DNA of 64,000 nt from Aliishimia ponticola (GTDB taxonomy: Bacteria > Pseudomonadota > Alphaproteobacteria > Rhodobacterales > Rhodobacteraceae): assembly GCF_004803475.1 (NCBI RefSeq), contig NZ_SRKY01000004.1, positions 62,001-126,000 on the forward strand, written 5' to 3'. The translations under genes were made by a program, and so were the position numbers. A model generated the notes under the pieces. That model ran no database searches. It saw only the letters and a program-made list of their open reading frames with translations, and was not told the origin of the DNA. Positions 43,436 to 52,206 of this stretch are shown piece after piece. Each line of letters begins with the position of its first letter. Positions within the stretch are counted from its first letter, which is position 1.

Positions 43436-44317
43436 TTAGCGCGGAACGAAATTCAGGAACGTGTTACCGAAGGCCGACGGGTCGGACAGGCGGAACTCGG
43501 TGCCGTGCCTCCTGTAGCCAAGGCCAGAGCTGCGCAAACATGCCTCCAGTTTTTCCTCGTCGGAATAGGCAAGGTCCAAAGTCACGATGCCCGGCGCGTC
43601 CCCGATCAGGACAGCCCGCGGCAGGGGGCCATTGCGCGCCTCGATCGCGGTGCGGGAAAGCAGCCGTAATTCGCCATTCGCAGTATTGAACACGGTGCCG
43701 CCATCGCAGGCGCGGGGTGCGCCGTAAAGGCCGGTAAACTTGGCGATGAGCGCATCCATGTCCTCCTCCCGCGTCAGGACAGACGCCCCGGCATAGCCGC
43801 AAACCGAATTGCGATGCTCCAACCAGGTTGGCACGTAGATGAATTCAGGGCGGTGCTGCTGGCACAGGAAAAACGACAGGCGTGTGTGCATTTCGTCTGG
43901 CAGCAGGGCGAGCGTTGTTTTCGTGCGCCCGGCCGTGCCATCGGGCAGGGTCACATCGCGGCCAAACTCCAGATGGCCGCTCACAGCCAACCCCGCCTTT
44001 TCGGCAAACGCGGCGTCTGCAACTGAATCGGTACTATGCAACGCGGTCAGCGCCACGCCTTCGCGATTTTGCAGATGCTCATAGACATGGCGACCGAAGT
44101 GGAAATTCCCGGCGGGCACCTCATCGATCAATGTCTCGTCGTAGATGCCCATGATTTCCAGCAAACAGCCCTGAAACATCGCCAGACTGGTGCTGGTGCC
44201 CCACGGGTGTTTGCCGATAGGCGTCATATTGAACCCGATGGAGATCAGGCGGCCACGCAAGGCATTGATGTCGTGCACCGCAATCAGCGGGTGATCCAAT
44301 CCGAATGCGGCATTCAT
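43436..44317 (-). CDS. VOC-superfamily (glyoxalase-like) protein
   Basis: 293-aa protein of the glyoxalase/VOC fold. It begins MNAAFGLDHPLIAVHDINAL, with the first metal-ligand-type His in DHPLIAVHD. It also has WGTSTSLAMFQGCLLEIMGI and a second module from MHTRLSFFLCQQHRPEFIYV. The internal pseudo-duplication fits the Glyoxalase_3 type. AGGAG 7 bp before the ATG at 44317 sets the start. It is the last gene of the dehydrogenase operon, 4 bp after the acetyltransferase stop. Substrate unknown; a detoxification or ring-cleavage role is possible. Confidence 0.78.
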   Translation of the reverse strand: MNAAFGLDHPLIAVHDINALRGRLISIGFNMTPIGKHPWGTSTSLAMFQGCLLEIMGIYDETLIDEVPAGNFHFGRHVYEHLQNREGVALTALHSTDSVADAAFAEKAGLAVSGHLEFGRDVTLPDGTAGRTKTTLALLPDEMHTRLSFFLCQQHRPEFIYVPTWLEHRNSVCGYAGASVLTREEDMDALIAKFTGLYGAPRACDGGTVFNTANGELRLLSRTAIEARNGPLPRAVLIGDAPGIVTLDLAYSDEEKLEACLRSSGLGYRRHGTEFRLSDPSAFGNTFLNFVPR

Positions 44318-44321
44318 CGCG

Positions 44322-45044
44322 CTACTCCTTGGATTGCCGAAAAGAGATCTGCGCAGGCCCGACGACCCGCGCCTTGGCACCGACGACCACAGTGCCCGGC
44401 GCGACATCGGCGACGACAATGGTGCCAGCGGCCACATTTGCCCCTGCCCCCACGGTGATGTTGCCAAGAATGGTGGCCCCCGCCCCGATTACGGCGCCGT
44501 CGCCGATTGTCGGATGTCGTTTGGGGCCGCTGTCACTCAGGGTGCTGCCCAACGTGACGTTGTGCCAGATCGAAACATCTTGCCCGATCATGCAGGTCTC
44601 TCCGGCGACAAAACCAACACCGTGATCCAGCCAGAAGCCCGGCCCGATCTGCGCGCCGGGGTGGATTTCGGTGGAAAAGGCGCGGCCGAAGCTCGAACTG
44701 ACGGCCAGAGCGCGCATATGATCGCCATCCCGCCACAGCTGATGGGCCACGCGGTGCGCCATCACCGCATGAACGCCGCGCGCAAAAAGCAGCGATGCCA
44801 CCGCGCCGCCCGGTTCAAAATTGCGCCGCGCCGTTTCGGCGATGTCGTGGCTGGTGATGTCGACCAGACAGGGATTGGCCGCGTATGTCCGGCGGACCAC
44901 ATCTGCCTGCACCCCGGAGATGGCGCCCAGAAGCACGCCAGCAAGATCGGCGAAATCGGCGAACCGGCGCGGCTGAATGCCAAGCAGTGCGGCGACCTCG
45001 GGATCGCCGAACAGCAACTCTTCGGTGTCGGTGACAAGTGTCAT
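44322..45044 (-). CDS. Serine O-acetyltransferase (CysE-like)
   Basis: 240-aa left-handed beta-helix acetyltransferase. The catalytic-site block IHPGAQIGPGFWLDHGVGFV has the CysE His (LDHGVG). GETCMIGQDVSIWHNVTLGS and KRHPTIGDGAVIGAGATILG match CysE repeat for repeat. The start at 45044 (MTLVTDTEEL) follows AAAGGTG. In most bacteria CysE acetylates serine for cysteine synthesis; here it stands inside an operon with an aldehyde dehydrogenase and a 3-hydroxyisobutyrate-dehydrogenase-like enzyme, so it may act on another hydroxy compound or be a second, specialised copy. Confidence 0.82.
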   Translation of the reverse strand: MTLVTDTEELLFGDPEVAALLGIQPRRFADFADLAGVLLGAISGVQADVVRRTYAANPCLVDITSHDIAETARRNFEPGGAVASLLFARGVHAVMAHRVAHQLWRDGDHMRALAVSSSFGRAFSTEIHPGAQIGPGFWLDHGVGFVAGETCMIGQDVSIWHNVTLGSTLSDSGPKRHPTIGDGAVIGAGATILGNITVGAGANVAAGTIVVADVAPGTVVVGAKARVVGPAQISFRQSKE

Positions 45045-45107
45045 GGTGCACCTTTGTCGCACAGCATCAACCGCTTGTTGTTTTCATTCATCGTTTGGAC
45101 GCCCGCG

Positions 45108-46616
45108 TCAGGACACGTATCCAAACCCAATCATGGGCGTTTTCCCACTGTCGAGCCAGATCGATTTCGGGCTTGTATACTCCATCAAGGCGTCGCTGCC
45201 ACTGGACCGGCCAAAACCGGAATTGAGCGATCCGCCAAAGGGCGAGGACACGTGGATCGCCTTATAGCTGTTGACCCAGAATGTTCCGGCGCGCACGGCC
45301 GAGGCAACACGATGCGCCCGGCCCACATCTGCGGTCCAGACCGCACCCGCTAGCCCGAAGGACGTGTCATTGGCAATGGCGATAGCTTCCTCTTCATCCG
45401 CGAACGGAATCGCGGTGACGACAGGGCCGAAAATTTCGGTCTGCGCAGCGGTGGCCCGGCTTTCCAGCCCCGAAAGCAGGGTGGGCGGCACGAAGTACCC
45501 GGTGTCCGGGGTGGTGTCGCGGCTGCGCACCTTGGCACCCTCATTACGCGCACCGTCGATCATGGCACTGACATGGGAGAATTGGCGGCCATTGCTGATC
45601 GGCCCAACCTCCGTCGCCTCATCCAGCGGATCGCCCAAGGTGATGCCGTTCATCCCCGCTGCGATCATATCGGTCAGCTCGGCATGGACCGATTGATGCA
45701 CCAGCAGCCGCGAACCGGCGACACAGCTTTGCCCCGCGCCCGAGAAAATCGCCGCCTGCGCGCCAAGGGCGGCATGTTTGAGATTGGCATCGTCAAAAAC
45801 GATGTTGGCCGATTTTCCGCCCAGTTCCAGCACCGCCGGTTTCAACGCCTGTGCCGCCGCGACCGCGACGCGCCGCCCGGTTTCGGGCGAGCCGACGAAG
45901 ATCACCTTGCGCACCGCGTCGTGATCTATCGCAGCTTGCCCGGTCGTTGGCCCCAACCCGCAAAGCACGTTCACCAACCCTTTGGGAAGACCCGCGCCTT
46001 CGGCGATCCTCACCAGCGCAACGGTTGTCAGCGGTGTGAGTTCGCTGGGTTTGATCACCACCCCGTTGCCGGTCGCGATGGCAGGTGCGATTTGCCAGCC
46101 GGCGGTAAAAATCGGCGCGTTCCATGGTGTGATCTGAAACACCACCCCCAAGGGTTCGCGCAGCGTGTAGTTGAGATGCCCGCTGGGCACCGGGATCACC
46201 TCGCCATGCAGCTTGTCCGCCCACCCGGCGTAATAGCGGAACATCTCGGCCACTTTTGCGACCTCCACCCGGCAGTCGCGGATGGGTTTGCCTGCCACCA
46301 GCGCCTCAAGCCGCGCCAACGTTTCGTGATGGTCCAGAACCGCGCGGGCAATGTCCTGCATGACGTCACCGCGTTTCGCGGCGGAATGCCCCGCGACCCA
46401 CTCCTTTTGCGCAGCAGCGGCGGCTTCGCAGGCCTCAGCACTAAGCGCCGCACCGCAATCGGCATAGCGGGCCAGTTCGATCTGCGCATAGGGGTCTTCA
46501 AGCAGAACGGCACCGCCTGCACCGTCGCGCAACTGGCCAGCAACAAGGCTTTGTACCGTCTCGCCAAGGCCAAGATCACGCATCAGCCTGCGCAGAAGGT
46601 CTTTGCGGTCAGACAT
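45108..46616 (-). CDS. Aldehyde dehydrogenase family protein
   Basis: 502-aa NAD(P)-dependent aldehyde dehydrogenase. Family landmarks are FQITPWNAPIFTAGWQIAPA (the catalytic-domain Asn), VLELGGKSANIVF (general-base Glu) and IFSGAGQSCVAGSRLL, whose Cys is the nucleophile. EIFGPVVTAIPF and FGLAGAVWT follow. The start is ATG 46616, one base after the stop of the preceding dehydrogenase. Together the two could oxidise a hydroxy acid to a semialdehyde and then to an acid, but CoA or NAD use cannot be told from sequence. Confidence 0.92.
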   Translation of the reverse strand: MSDRKDLLRRLMRDLGLGETVQSLVAGQLRDGAGGAVLLEDPYAQIELARYADCGAALSAEACEAAAAAQKEWVAGHSAAKRGDVMQDIARAVLDHHETLARLEALVAGKPIRDCRVEVAKVAEMFRYYAGWADKLHGEVIPVPSGHLNYTLREPLGVVFQITPWNAPIFTAGWQIAPAIATGNGVVIKPSELTPLTTVALVRIAEGAGLPKGLVNVLCGLGPTTGQAAIDHDAVRKVIFVGSPETGRRVAVAAAQALKPAVLELGGKSANIVFDDANLKHAALGAQAAIFSGAGQSCVAGSRLLVHQSVHAELTDMIAAGMNGITLGDPLDEATEVGPISNGRQFSHVSAMIDGARNEGAKVRSRDTTPDTGYFVPPTLLSGLESRATAAQTEIFGPVVTAIPFADEEEAIAIANDTSFGLAGAVWTADVGRAHRVASAVRAGTFWVNSYKAIHVSSPFGGSLNSGFGRSSGSDALMEYTSPKSIWLDSGKTPMIGFGYVS

Positions 46617-46617
46617 T

Positions 46618-47463
46618 TTAGGTCGCTCCATATTTGAAAATCTCATTGAAGTCGGCACTGTCGGCCAGCGTGTCGCGGCTGCGTTCCCAGATCGCCGCAA
46701 TGGCTTTGGTTGCAGGCAGGTCAAGCCCGCCCTGCGCCGCCAGCTTGGTGGCCAGCCCCACGTCTTTGCGCATCAGCCCCATGGTAAAGCCGGAATCGAA
46801 GGCGCCGTTCAGAATCCACTTGGGGAAGTTCACTTCGCTGACCCCGCTGCGTCCTGATCCGGCATTGACGCCTTGCAGCAGGCTGTCCAGCGGGATGTCG
46901 CAGCTTTGCGCCAGACGGGCCATTTCGCTGACCAGCACTAGATTTGCCGCACACAGCAAGTTGTTGGCGATCTTGGCCGCGTGACCAGCGCCTGCCGGGC
47001 CGACATGCACGGTCTTGGCCGTCAGATCATCCAGCACCGGGCGCAGAGCGTCGATTGCCGCAACCGGACCGCCTAGGATCATCGTCATCGTCCCTGCCCG
47101 CGCACCGCCCGGCCCGCCGCTGACCGGACCATCAAGGAAGGTATAGCCCTCTGCCGCAGCGGCCAGCCGTCTGGTTGTTTCCGGCTCCGATGTGGATGTG
47201 TCCAAGATGATGGTCCCGCCCTGCAAATGCGGCGCGAGGTCGGCCATCACGCTGGTCACGATCTGGGCCGTGGGCAGGGACAGGATGATCTGGTCGCAGG
47301 TCTGCGCCAACGCGGCCAAGCTGTCGCAAGCCGTGCCGCCATTGGCCGCCGCCCGCGCACGCGCCTCTGGCATCGCGTCGTAGCAGCGCACCTCGTGGCG
47401 CTTTTCGGCAAGCCGCGCAATCATCGCGCCGCCCATCGCGCCACATCCTACTACACCGATCAT
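46618..47463 (-). CDS. 3-Hydroxyisobutyrate dehydrogenase-family oxidoreductase
   Basis: 281-aa beta-hydroxyacid dehydrogenase. The NAD site is MIGVVGCGAMGGAMIARLAE. The substrate-binding DGPVSGGPGGARAGTMTMIL is the family signature, and the catalytic Lys is in GAGHAAKIANNLL. AAGGAG 6 bp before the ATG at 47463 sets the start. It heads the operon that continues with the aldehyde dehydrogenase, the CysE-like acetyltransferase and the VOC protein. It probably oxidises a small 3-hydroxy acid (such as hydroxyisobutyrate, tartronate or glycerate type). It follows the LysR gene on the same strand. Confidence 0.9.
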   Translation of the reverse strand: MIGVVGCGAMGGAMIARLAEKRHEVRCYDAMPEARARAAANGGTACDSLAALAQTCDQIILSLPTAQIVTSVMADLAPHLQGGTIILDTSTSEPETTRRLAAAAEGYTFLDGPVSGGPGGARAGTMTMILGGPVAAIDALRPVLDDLTAKTVHVGPAGAGHAAKIANNLLCAANLVLVSEMARLAQSCDIPLDSLLQGVNAGSGRSGVSEVNFPKWILNGAFDSGFTMGLMRKDVGLATKLAAQGGLDLPATKAIAAIWERSRDTLADSADFNEIFKYGAT

Positions 47464-47661
47464 GCTCCGCTCCTTGTGTTGATCCAGCCCTTTTGTCCCG
47501 CGGCCCACCGATTGCCCTGCCAGGTCACCGGCCAAAATGGCGATACGGTATTTCGACGTACCTCCCAGTTGCCGGGCGTTCGGGATTCTCGACAGCCTAT
47601 GCCCAAAGCCCACCTGCGGGAATTGCACGGATTGAGAATTATCGTTGCGGCGAATGCAACG

Positions 47662-48579
47662 CTAATCATTGGCTTGAAAGGCCACCATCGACCGGGTGAT
47701 GTGATTGACCAGCCGTGTCGCGCCTTCGGGCAAGCGACGCCCTTGACGGGTCAAGACCGACGCCATGCCCTTACTGAACTCGGGGATATCCAGCCGCTTG
47801 GTGATGATGGTCCCATCCGCAACCTCGCCGCTTACCACAAAGGCAGGCAGCACCGTGACCCCCAGCCCCTCACGCACGAAATTGCGCAACACGGCCAAGG
47901 AATTGGACCGCACCACAGCCTGAAGCCGGACCGCGTTATTTGCTTCTGCCAGCGCAATCATATCGCCCACGCCGGACCCGGTTTTGAGCAGCGCCGCCGG
48001 CAAGGTTTCAAGTTGCGGCATCGTCACCGGCTCTGGCAGGTCCGCCCATTGCGACGTCGGGCTGACCAGCAGCTCAAGCGGCTGTCTGACCCGCGCAACG
48101 CTTCGGATTGCCCGTTCTGTCCCGGCATTATAGGCCAGCCCGATATGGGCATGGTCGGTTCTAAGGGCGTGCAGGATCTGTTCGGTCGATCCACTGAGCA
48201 GATCATAGGTGAAGCCGGGGAATGCCGCCTTGTACGACTGCAACGCGTTGCCGACGAAATCGCTGATAAAGCCGTCGCCGACCGCAATCACCAATTCGCC
48301 CCGCCGCATCCCCTTGAGCGCATCGAACTCCGACAACAGGGCTTCCTGTTCGCTTCGCTGGTGTTGCAGATAGGTCCGCAGCAGCGTACCCGCCTCGGTC
48401 GGGCGCACGCCCTTGCGCCCCCGTTCAATCAGCGCCGTGCCAAGCGACTTTTCCAATGCCTTGATCTGGCGACTGATTGTCGATGGCTCGACGCCCAATC
48501 GTTCCGACGCAGAGCGGATGGACCCCTCTTCGCATGCAACGAGGAATGAAGCGGATTGCGCAGTATCGATCTTGAACAC
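47662..48579 (-). CDS. LysR-family transcriptional regulator
   Basis: 305-aa regulator. The N-terminal helix-turn-helix is SFLVACEEGSIRSASERLGV followed by PSTISRQIKALEKSLG, then the inducer-binding domain from RRGELVIAVGDGFISDFVGN. I prefer GTG 48579 (FKIDTAQSA) with GAGGGG 7 bp upstream; TTG/GTG codons upstream at 48615-48618 are also in frame. It sits 198 bp before the dehydrogenase operon and on the same strand, so it probably activates that operon. LysR proteins more often face their target divergently, so this link is an inference. Confidence 0.88.
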   Translation of the reverse strand: MFKIDTAQSASFLVACEEGSIRSASERLGVEPSTISRQIKALEKSLGTALIERGRKGVRPTEAGTLLRTYLQHQRSEQEALLSEFDALKGMRRGELVIAVGDGFISDFVGNALQSYKAAFPGFTYDLLSGSTEQILHALRTDHAHIGLAYNAGTERAIRSVARVRQPLELLVSPTSQWADLPEPVTMPQLETLPAALLKTGSGVGDMIALAEANNAVRLQAVVRSNSLAVLRNFVREGLGVTVLPAFVVSGEVADGTIITKRLDIPEFSKGMASVLTRQGRRLPEGATRLVNHITRSMVAFQAND

Positions 48580-48714
48580 TGACGGCCCCTCGTCGCAGCC
48601 AATGGCTCCACCCACCAAAGCAGCGTGGTTTCCAGCCTACATATAAGCTCGGACCATGGGTGGCGAGAACAGACTGGCAGGCCGCGCGTCGCCCCGGCAA
48701 GCGCACGCCCGACG

Positions 48715-49656
48715 CTACCGTTCACCCCGCCGGTATGGCGTCATCAGTGCGGCCGGCACCTCTGCCCGGCGGGCCACGAGAACAAGCGCGACGATGGACA
48801 GCACATAGGGCGCCATCAGGAAAAGCTGATACGGCACCCCGTCGATCGCCGTTTGCAGACGCAGTTGATAGGCATCGAAGAACGCGAACAAAAGCGCGCC
48901 GATCAATGCCTTGCCGGGCCGCCAACTGGCAAAGACCACCAGCGCGATGCAAATCCAGCCCCGGCCCTGCACCATGCCCGGAAAGAAGCTGTTGAACGCC
49001 GTTGTGGTCAGAAACGCCCCTCCCACGGCCATCAGGGCAGAACCTGCGACCACGGCGCCGATGCGAATTCGGATCGGGTTCAGGCCCTGCGCTTCGACGG
49101 CGTGGGGGTTTTCGCCGGTCATGCGGATTGCAAGGCCCAACGGCGTCCGGCTGAGGATATAGGCCATCACCGCCACGGCAGCGAGCGCCAGATAGGTGGG
49201 CACCGCCTGCGAGAACAGGATCGGGCCAAGGATCGGGATATCCGACAGCCCCGGAATGTTCAGCGGCTGGAACGGCTCGATCGTGGGCGGCAGGTCGCCG
49301 ACCTCTACCAGCAGCCGGTACAGGTAATAGGCCAGCGCCGAGGCAAAAAGCGTGATCCCAAGCCCTGACACATGCTGCGAAAGCCCAAGGGGCACGGTCA
49401 GCGCCGCGTGCAGCAGCCCCATCAGCGCCCCGCAACACGCCGCGATCAGCAGGCCGACCAGCAACGGCGCGCCCATATAGACGGCCAGCCACCCGGTCAT
49501 GGCCCCCATGGTCATGATCCCCTCGATCCCAAGGTTCAGCACACCGGACCGCTCACACAGAAGCGCGCCCAGCACGCCGAAAATCAGCGGCGTCGCGATC
49601 CGCAGAACAGAGGCCCAAAGACTGGTATTCAGCAGCAGGTCAATCGCTTCGGTCAT
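48715..49656 (-). CDS. BMP-type ABC transporter permease (second)
   Basis: 313-aa inner-membrane permease of the branched-chain-like/nucleoside (BMP) type, with about nine helices. Recognisable parts are FGVLGALLCERSGVLNLGIE followed by GIMTMGAM, and RMTGENPHAVEAQGLNP with GSALMAVGGAFLTTT. The ATGA overlap with the preceding permease stop sets the start; the further-open frame is not used. It is the last gene of the operon. Confidence 0.93.
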   Translation of the reverse strand: MTEAIDLLLNTSLWASVLRIATPLIFGVLGALLCERSGVLNLGIEGIMTMGAMTGWLAVYMGAPLLVGLLIAACCGALMGLLHAALTVPLGLSQHVSGLGITLFASALAYYLYRLLVEVGDLPPTIEPFQPLNIPGLSDIPILGPILFSQAVPTYLALAAVAVMAYILSRTPLGLAIRMTGENPHAVEAQGLNPIRIRIGAVVAGSALMAVGGAFLTTTAFNSFFPGMVQGRGWICIALVVFASWRPGKALIGALLFAFFDAYQLRLQTAIDGVPYQLFLMAPYVLSIVALVLVARRAEVPAALMTPYRRGER

Positions 49657-50696
49657 CGGCGTACCCGGTAGGTTGTGAACATAAGCGCCACGATCATGGT
49701 CAGCAGGCATAGCGCGACGATCACATCGGCGATGAAGCTGGGCACACCGGTGGCGCGGCTCATGGCGTCGGCGCCCACGAAAACGGTCGCGACAAAGACC
49801 GCCGCCGCGACAACCCCCGCAGGATGAAGCGCGGCCAGCATGGCGACAACGATACCGGCATAGCCGAAACCGGGGCTCATCGTAGTGGTGACGCCCGCCG
49901 TGACCCCCATGACCTCGACCGACCCGGCCAGCCCGGCCAAGGCCCCCGACAACAGCGCCACCCCCATGATGGTGCGCGGCAGCGAAATCCCGGCGAAGGC
50001 CGCCGCACTGGCATTCAGCCCCGCCGCACGGGTTTCAGCGCCGAACACGGTGCGGGCAAGCACCAGCCACACGGCCCCTGCCGCCACGACAGCAAAGATC
50101 AACCCGATATGCAGCCGCGTCCGCGGGATCAGGTCAGGGAGGCGAAAATCGCCATCGACCGGCACGGAAGAGGGCCAGCCAAATGCCAAGGGATCACGCA
50201 TCGGCCCTTCGACCATCAGACCGACGAAAAGGATCACGATGAAATTGAGCAGCAGCGTGGTCACGACCTCATCCACCCCGAAGCGCAGCCGCAAATAGGC
50301 GGGTCCGGCCAACAGCGCCGCGCCCGCTGCCATTCCGGCCAGCATCAGCACCGGGATGCCAATCCATCCGGGAAGCCCGAGCGAATGGCCGATCCACGCG
50401 GTCATCAACGCCCCGACAAAGAACTGCCCCTCGCCGCCGATATTCCAAAGCCGCGCCTGAAAAGCGACAGCCGCGGCAAGACCCGTAAAGATCAGCGGGG
50501 TGGCGCGGGTCAGCATCTCTGCCACGGCGAGCTTCGAGCCCAGCGCGCCCGCCAGCATTTCGCCATAGGCCATCAGCGGGTTGACCCCCGCCGCCGCGAT
50601 CAGACCCGCCGCAAGGATCAGCGCGCTGACAACTGCGGCAAGGGGCGCAAGGATCACCAGATACAGCGGAACATGGCTGCGTCGTTCAAGCCGCAT
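49653..50696 (-). CDS. BMP-type ABC transporter permease (first)
   Basis: 347-aa permease pairing with the next one. The family segment is NPLMAYGEMLAGALGSKLAV and PLIFTGLAAAVAFQARLWNI followed by GGEGQFF. The start lies inside the 3' end of the ATPase gene: a GGAGG is followed 6 bp later by ATG 50696, making it preferable to GTG 50699. Several helices and GSVEVMGVTAGVTTTMSPGF complete it. The two permeases form a heterodimer as in YufP/YufQ. Confidence 0.93.
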   Translation of the reverse strand: MRLERRSHVPLYLVILAPLAAVVSALILAAGLIAAAGVNPLMAYGEMLAGALGSKLAVAEMLTRATPLIFTGLAAAVAFQARLWNIGGEGQFFVGALMTAWIGHSLGLPGWIGIPVLMLAGMAAGAALLAGPAYLRLRFGVDEVVTTLLLNFIVILFVGLMVEGPMRDPLAFGWPSSVPVDGDFRLPDLIPRTRLHIGLIFAVVAAGAVWLVLARTVFGAETRAAGLNASAAAFAGISLPRTIMGVALLSGALAGLAGSVEVMGVTAGVTTTMSPGFGYAGIVVAMLAALHPAGVVAAAVFVATVFVGADAMSRATGVPSFIADVIVALCLLTMIVALMFTTYRVRR

Positions 50697-52206
50697 CACC
50701 GTCCTCCTTCCAGACGCCTGCCATCATCAGGCCCAGGCGTTGCGGGTCTGCCTCGTTCGCTGAAATCGGTTGCGACAAGCGGCCTTTGACGATCGCCTGT
50801 ATCCGGTCCGACAGGGCCACGGCCTCTTCCAGTTCTTCCGAGATCAACAGGATGGCCGCCCCTTCAGCGCGGGCGGCCAACAGCTCGGCATGGACGGCGG
50901 CGATGGCCCCTTCGTCCAAACCGCGCGTGGGCTGGTTCGTCAGCACGAAACGCGGGCCGTTCGTCAGCACCCGCCCAAGGATCAGCTTTTGCATATTGCC
51001 ACCAGAAAGCAGCCGCGTGCGCGTATCGGGCGCGGCCCCGCGTATGTCGAAGCGGTCGATCAGCGTCGCGGTGTAATCGCGCGCCGCCCGCCTGCGGACG
51101 AAACCGCGCCGCGAGAATTCTGGCGTGCGCAAACGCTCCAACACGGCGTTTTCCCACAGGCTCAATTCGCCCACCACGCCTTCGGCATGGCGATCTTCCG
51201 GCACGCGGCCCGCCCCGGCGCGGATCATGCCGCGTGGCCCCAGATGGCCGATATCTGCCCCCTCCAGCATCAGATGACCGGCGCTGGGATGGGCCAGACC
51301 GGAAAGCAGCCCGCCCAAAGCGGCCTGACCATTGCCGGAGACACCGACAATTCCCAAAATTTCGCCTGCATGGACGGTGAAGGACACGTCATCCAGACGC
51401 CGCGCGCCTGCCTCTTCGACCCGCACCTTGTCGGCCACCAGCACCGGCGCACCGATCTTGTGGTCATGGCGCGCGGGGCGTTCGACCTTGCGGCCCACCA
51501 TGAGTTCGGCAAGTTCCGCCGGATTGGTCTGCGCCGTTTCGCGTTCTGCGACCATCTTGCCACCGCGCAGCACCGCCACCCGGTCCGAGGCGGCCATGAC
51601 CTCGTGCAGCTTGTGGCTGATGAAGATGAGAGACAGCCCCTCCTTGGTCATATCGCGCAGGGTTTCGAACAGGCGCATCGCCTCGGGACGGGCCAGAACG
51701 GCTGTCGGCTCATCCAGGATCAGAACACGCGCGTCGCGATACAGCGCCTTGAGGATTTCGACACGCTGCCTTTCCCCCACGGACAGGGCGCTGATCTTGG
51801 CCTCCGGGTTCACCGGCAACCCAAAGCGGTCCGCGATCTGCATCAGCTTGGCGCGGGCGGCCCCACGGGCAGAGCGGGCGCGCGTCAACGGTTCGGACCC
51901 CAGCATGACGTTGTCCAGAACGGTCAGGTTCCCGGCGAGTGTGAAATGCTGGTGCACCATGCCCACGCCCAACGCGATTGCAGCGCGCGGCAGGCCCGGC
52001 GGCAGGTCTTGGCCAAACACCCGCACAGTCCCGGCATCGGCGGCGTAGTGACCAAAGAGGATGTTCATCAGCGTGGTCTTGCCCGCGCCGTTTTCGCCAA
52101 GCAGCGCAAGGATTTCGCCTTCGCCCAGTGTCAGGGTCACATCATCATTGGCGGTCAGCGCCCCAAAGCGTTTCGTGATGCCCCGAAGCTCCAATACATT
52201 GGTCAT
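50686..52206 (-). CDS. BMP-type ABC transporter ATP-binding protein (two nucleotide-binding domains)
   Basis: 506-aa fused double ATPase. The first domain has the Walker A motif LLGENGAGKTTLMNILFG, an ALSVGERQRVEILKALYRDA signature region and the LILDEPTAVL Walker B. The second has a degenerate Walker A (GVSGNGQAALGGLLSG, without GKS/T), a LSGGNMQKLILGRVL signature and FVLTNQPTRGLDEGA. One active and one degenerate site is usual for YufO-type proteins. The start at 52206 is in an ATGA overlap with the amidase stop; the open frame continuing upstream to 52665 is a shadow of the amidase. Confidence 0.95.
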   Translation of the reverse strand: MTNVLELRGITKRFGALTANDDVTLTLGEGEILALLGENGAGKTTLMNILFGHYAADAGTVRVFGQDLPPGLPRAAIALGVGMVHQHFTLAGNLTVLDNVMLGSEPLTRARSARGAARAKLMQIADRFGLPVNPEAKISALSVGERQRVEILKALYRDARVLILDEPTAVLARPEAMRLFETLRDMTKEGLSLIFISHKLHEVMAASDRVAVLRGGKMVAERETAQTNPAELAELMVGRKVERPARHDHKIGAPVLVADKVRVEEAGARRLDDVSFTVHAGEILGIVGVSGNGQAALGGLLSGLAHPSAGHLMLEGADIGHLGPRGMIRAGAGRVPEDRHAEGVVGELSLWENAVLERLRTPEFSRRGFVRRRAARDYTATLIDRFDIRGAAPDTRTRLLSGGNMQKLILGRVLTNGPRFVLTNQPTRGLDEGAIAAVHAELLAARAEGAAILLISEELEEAVALSDRIQAIVKGRLSQPISANEADPQRLGLMMAGVWKEDGDAA

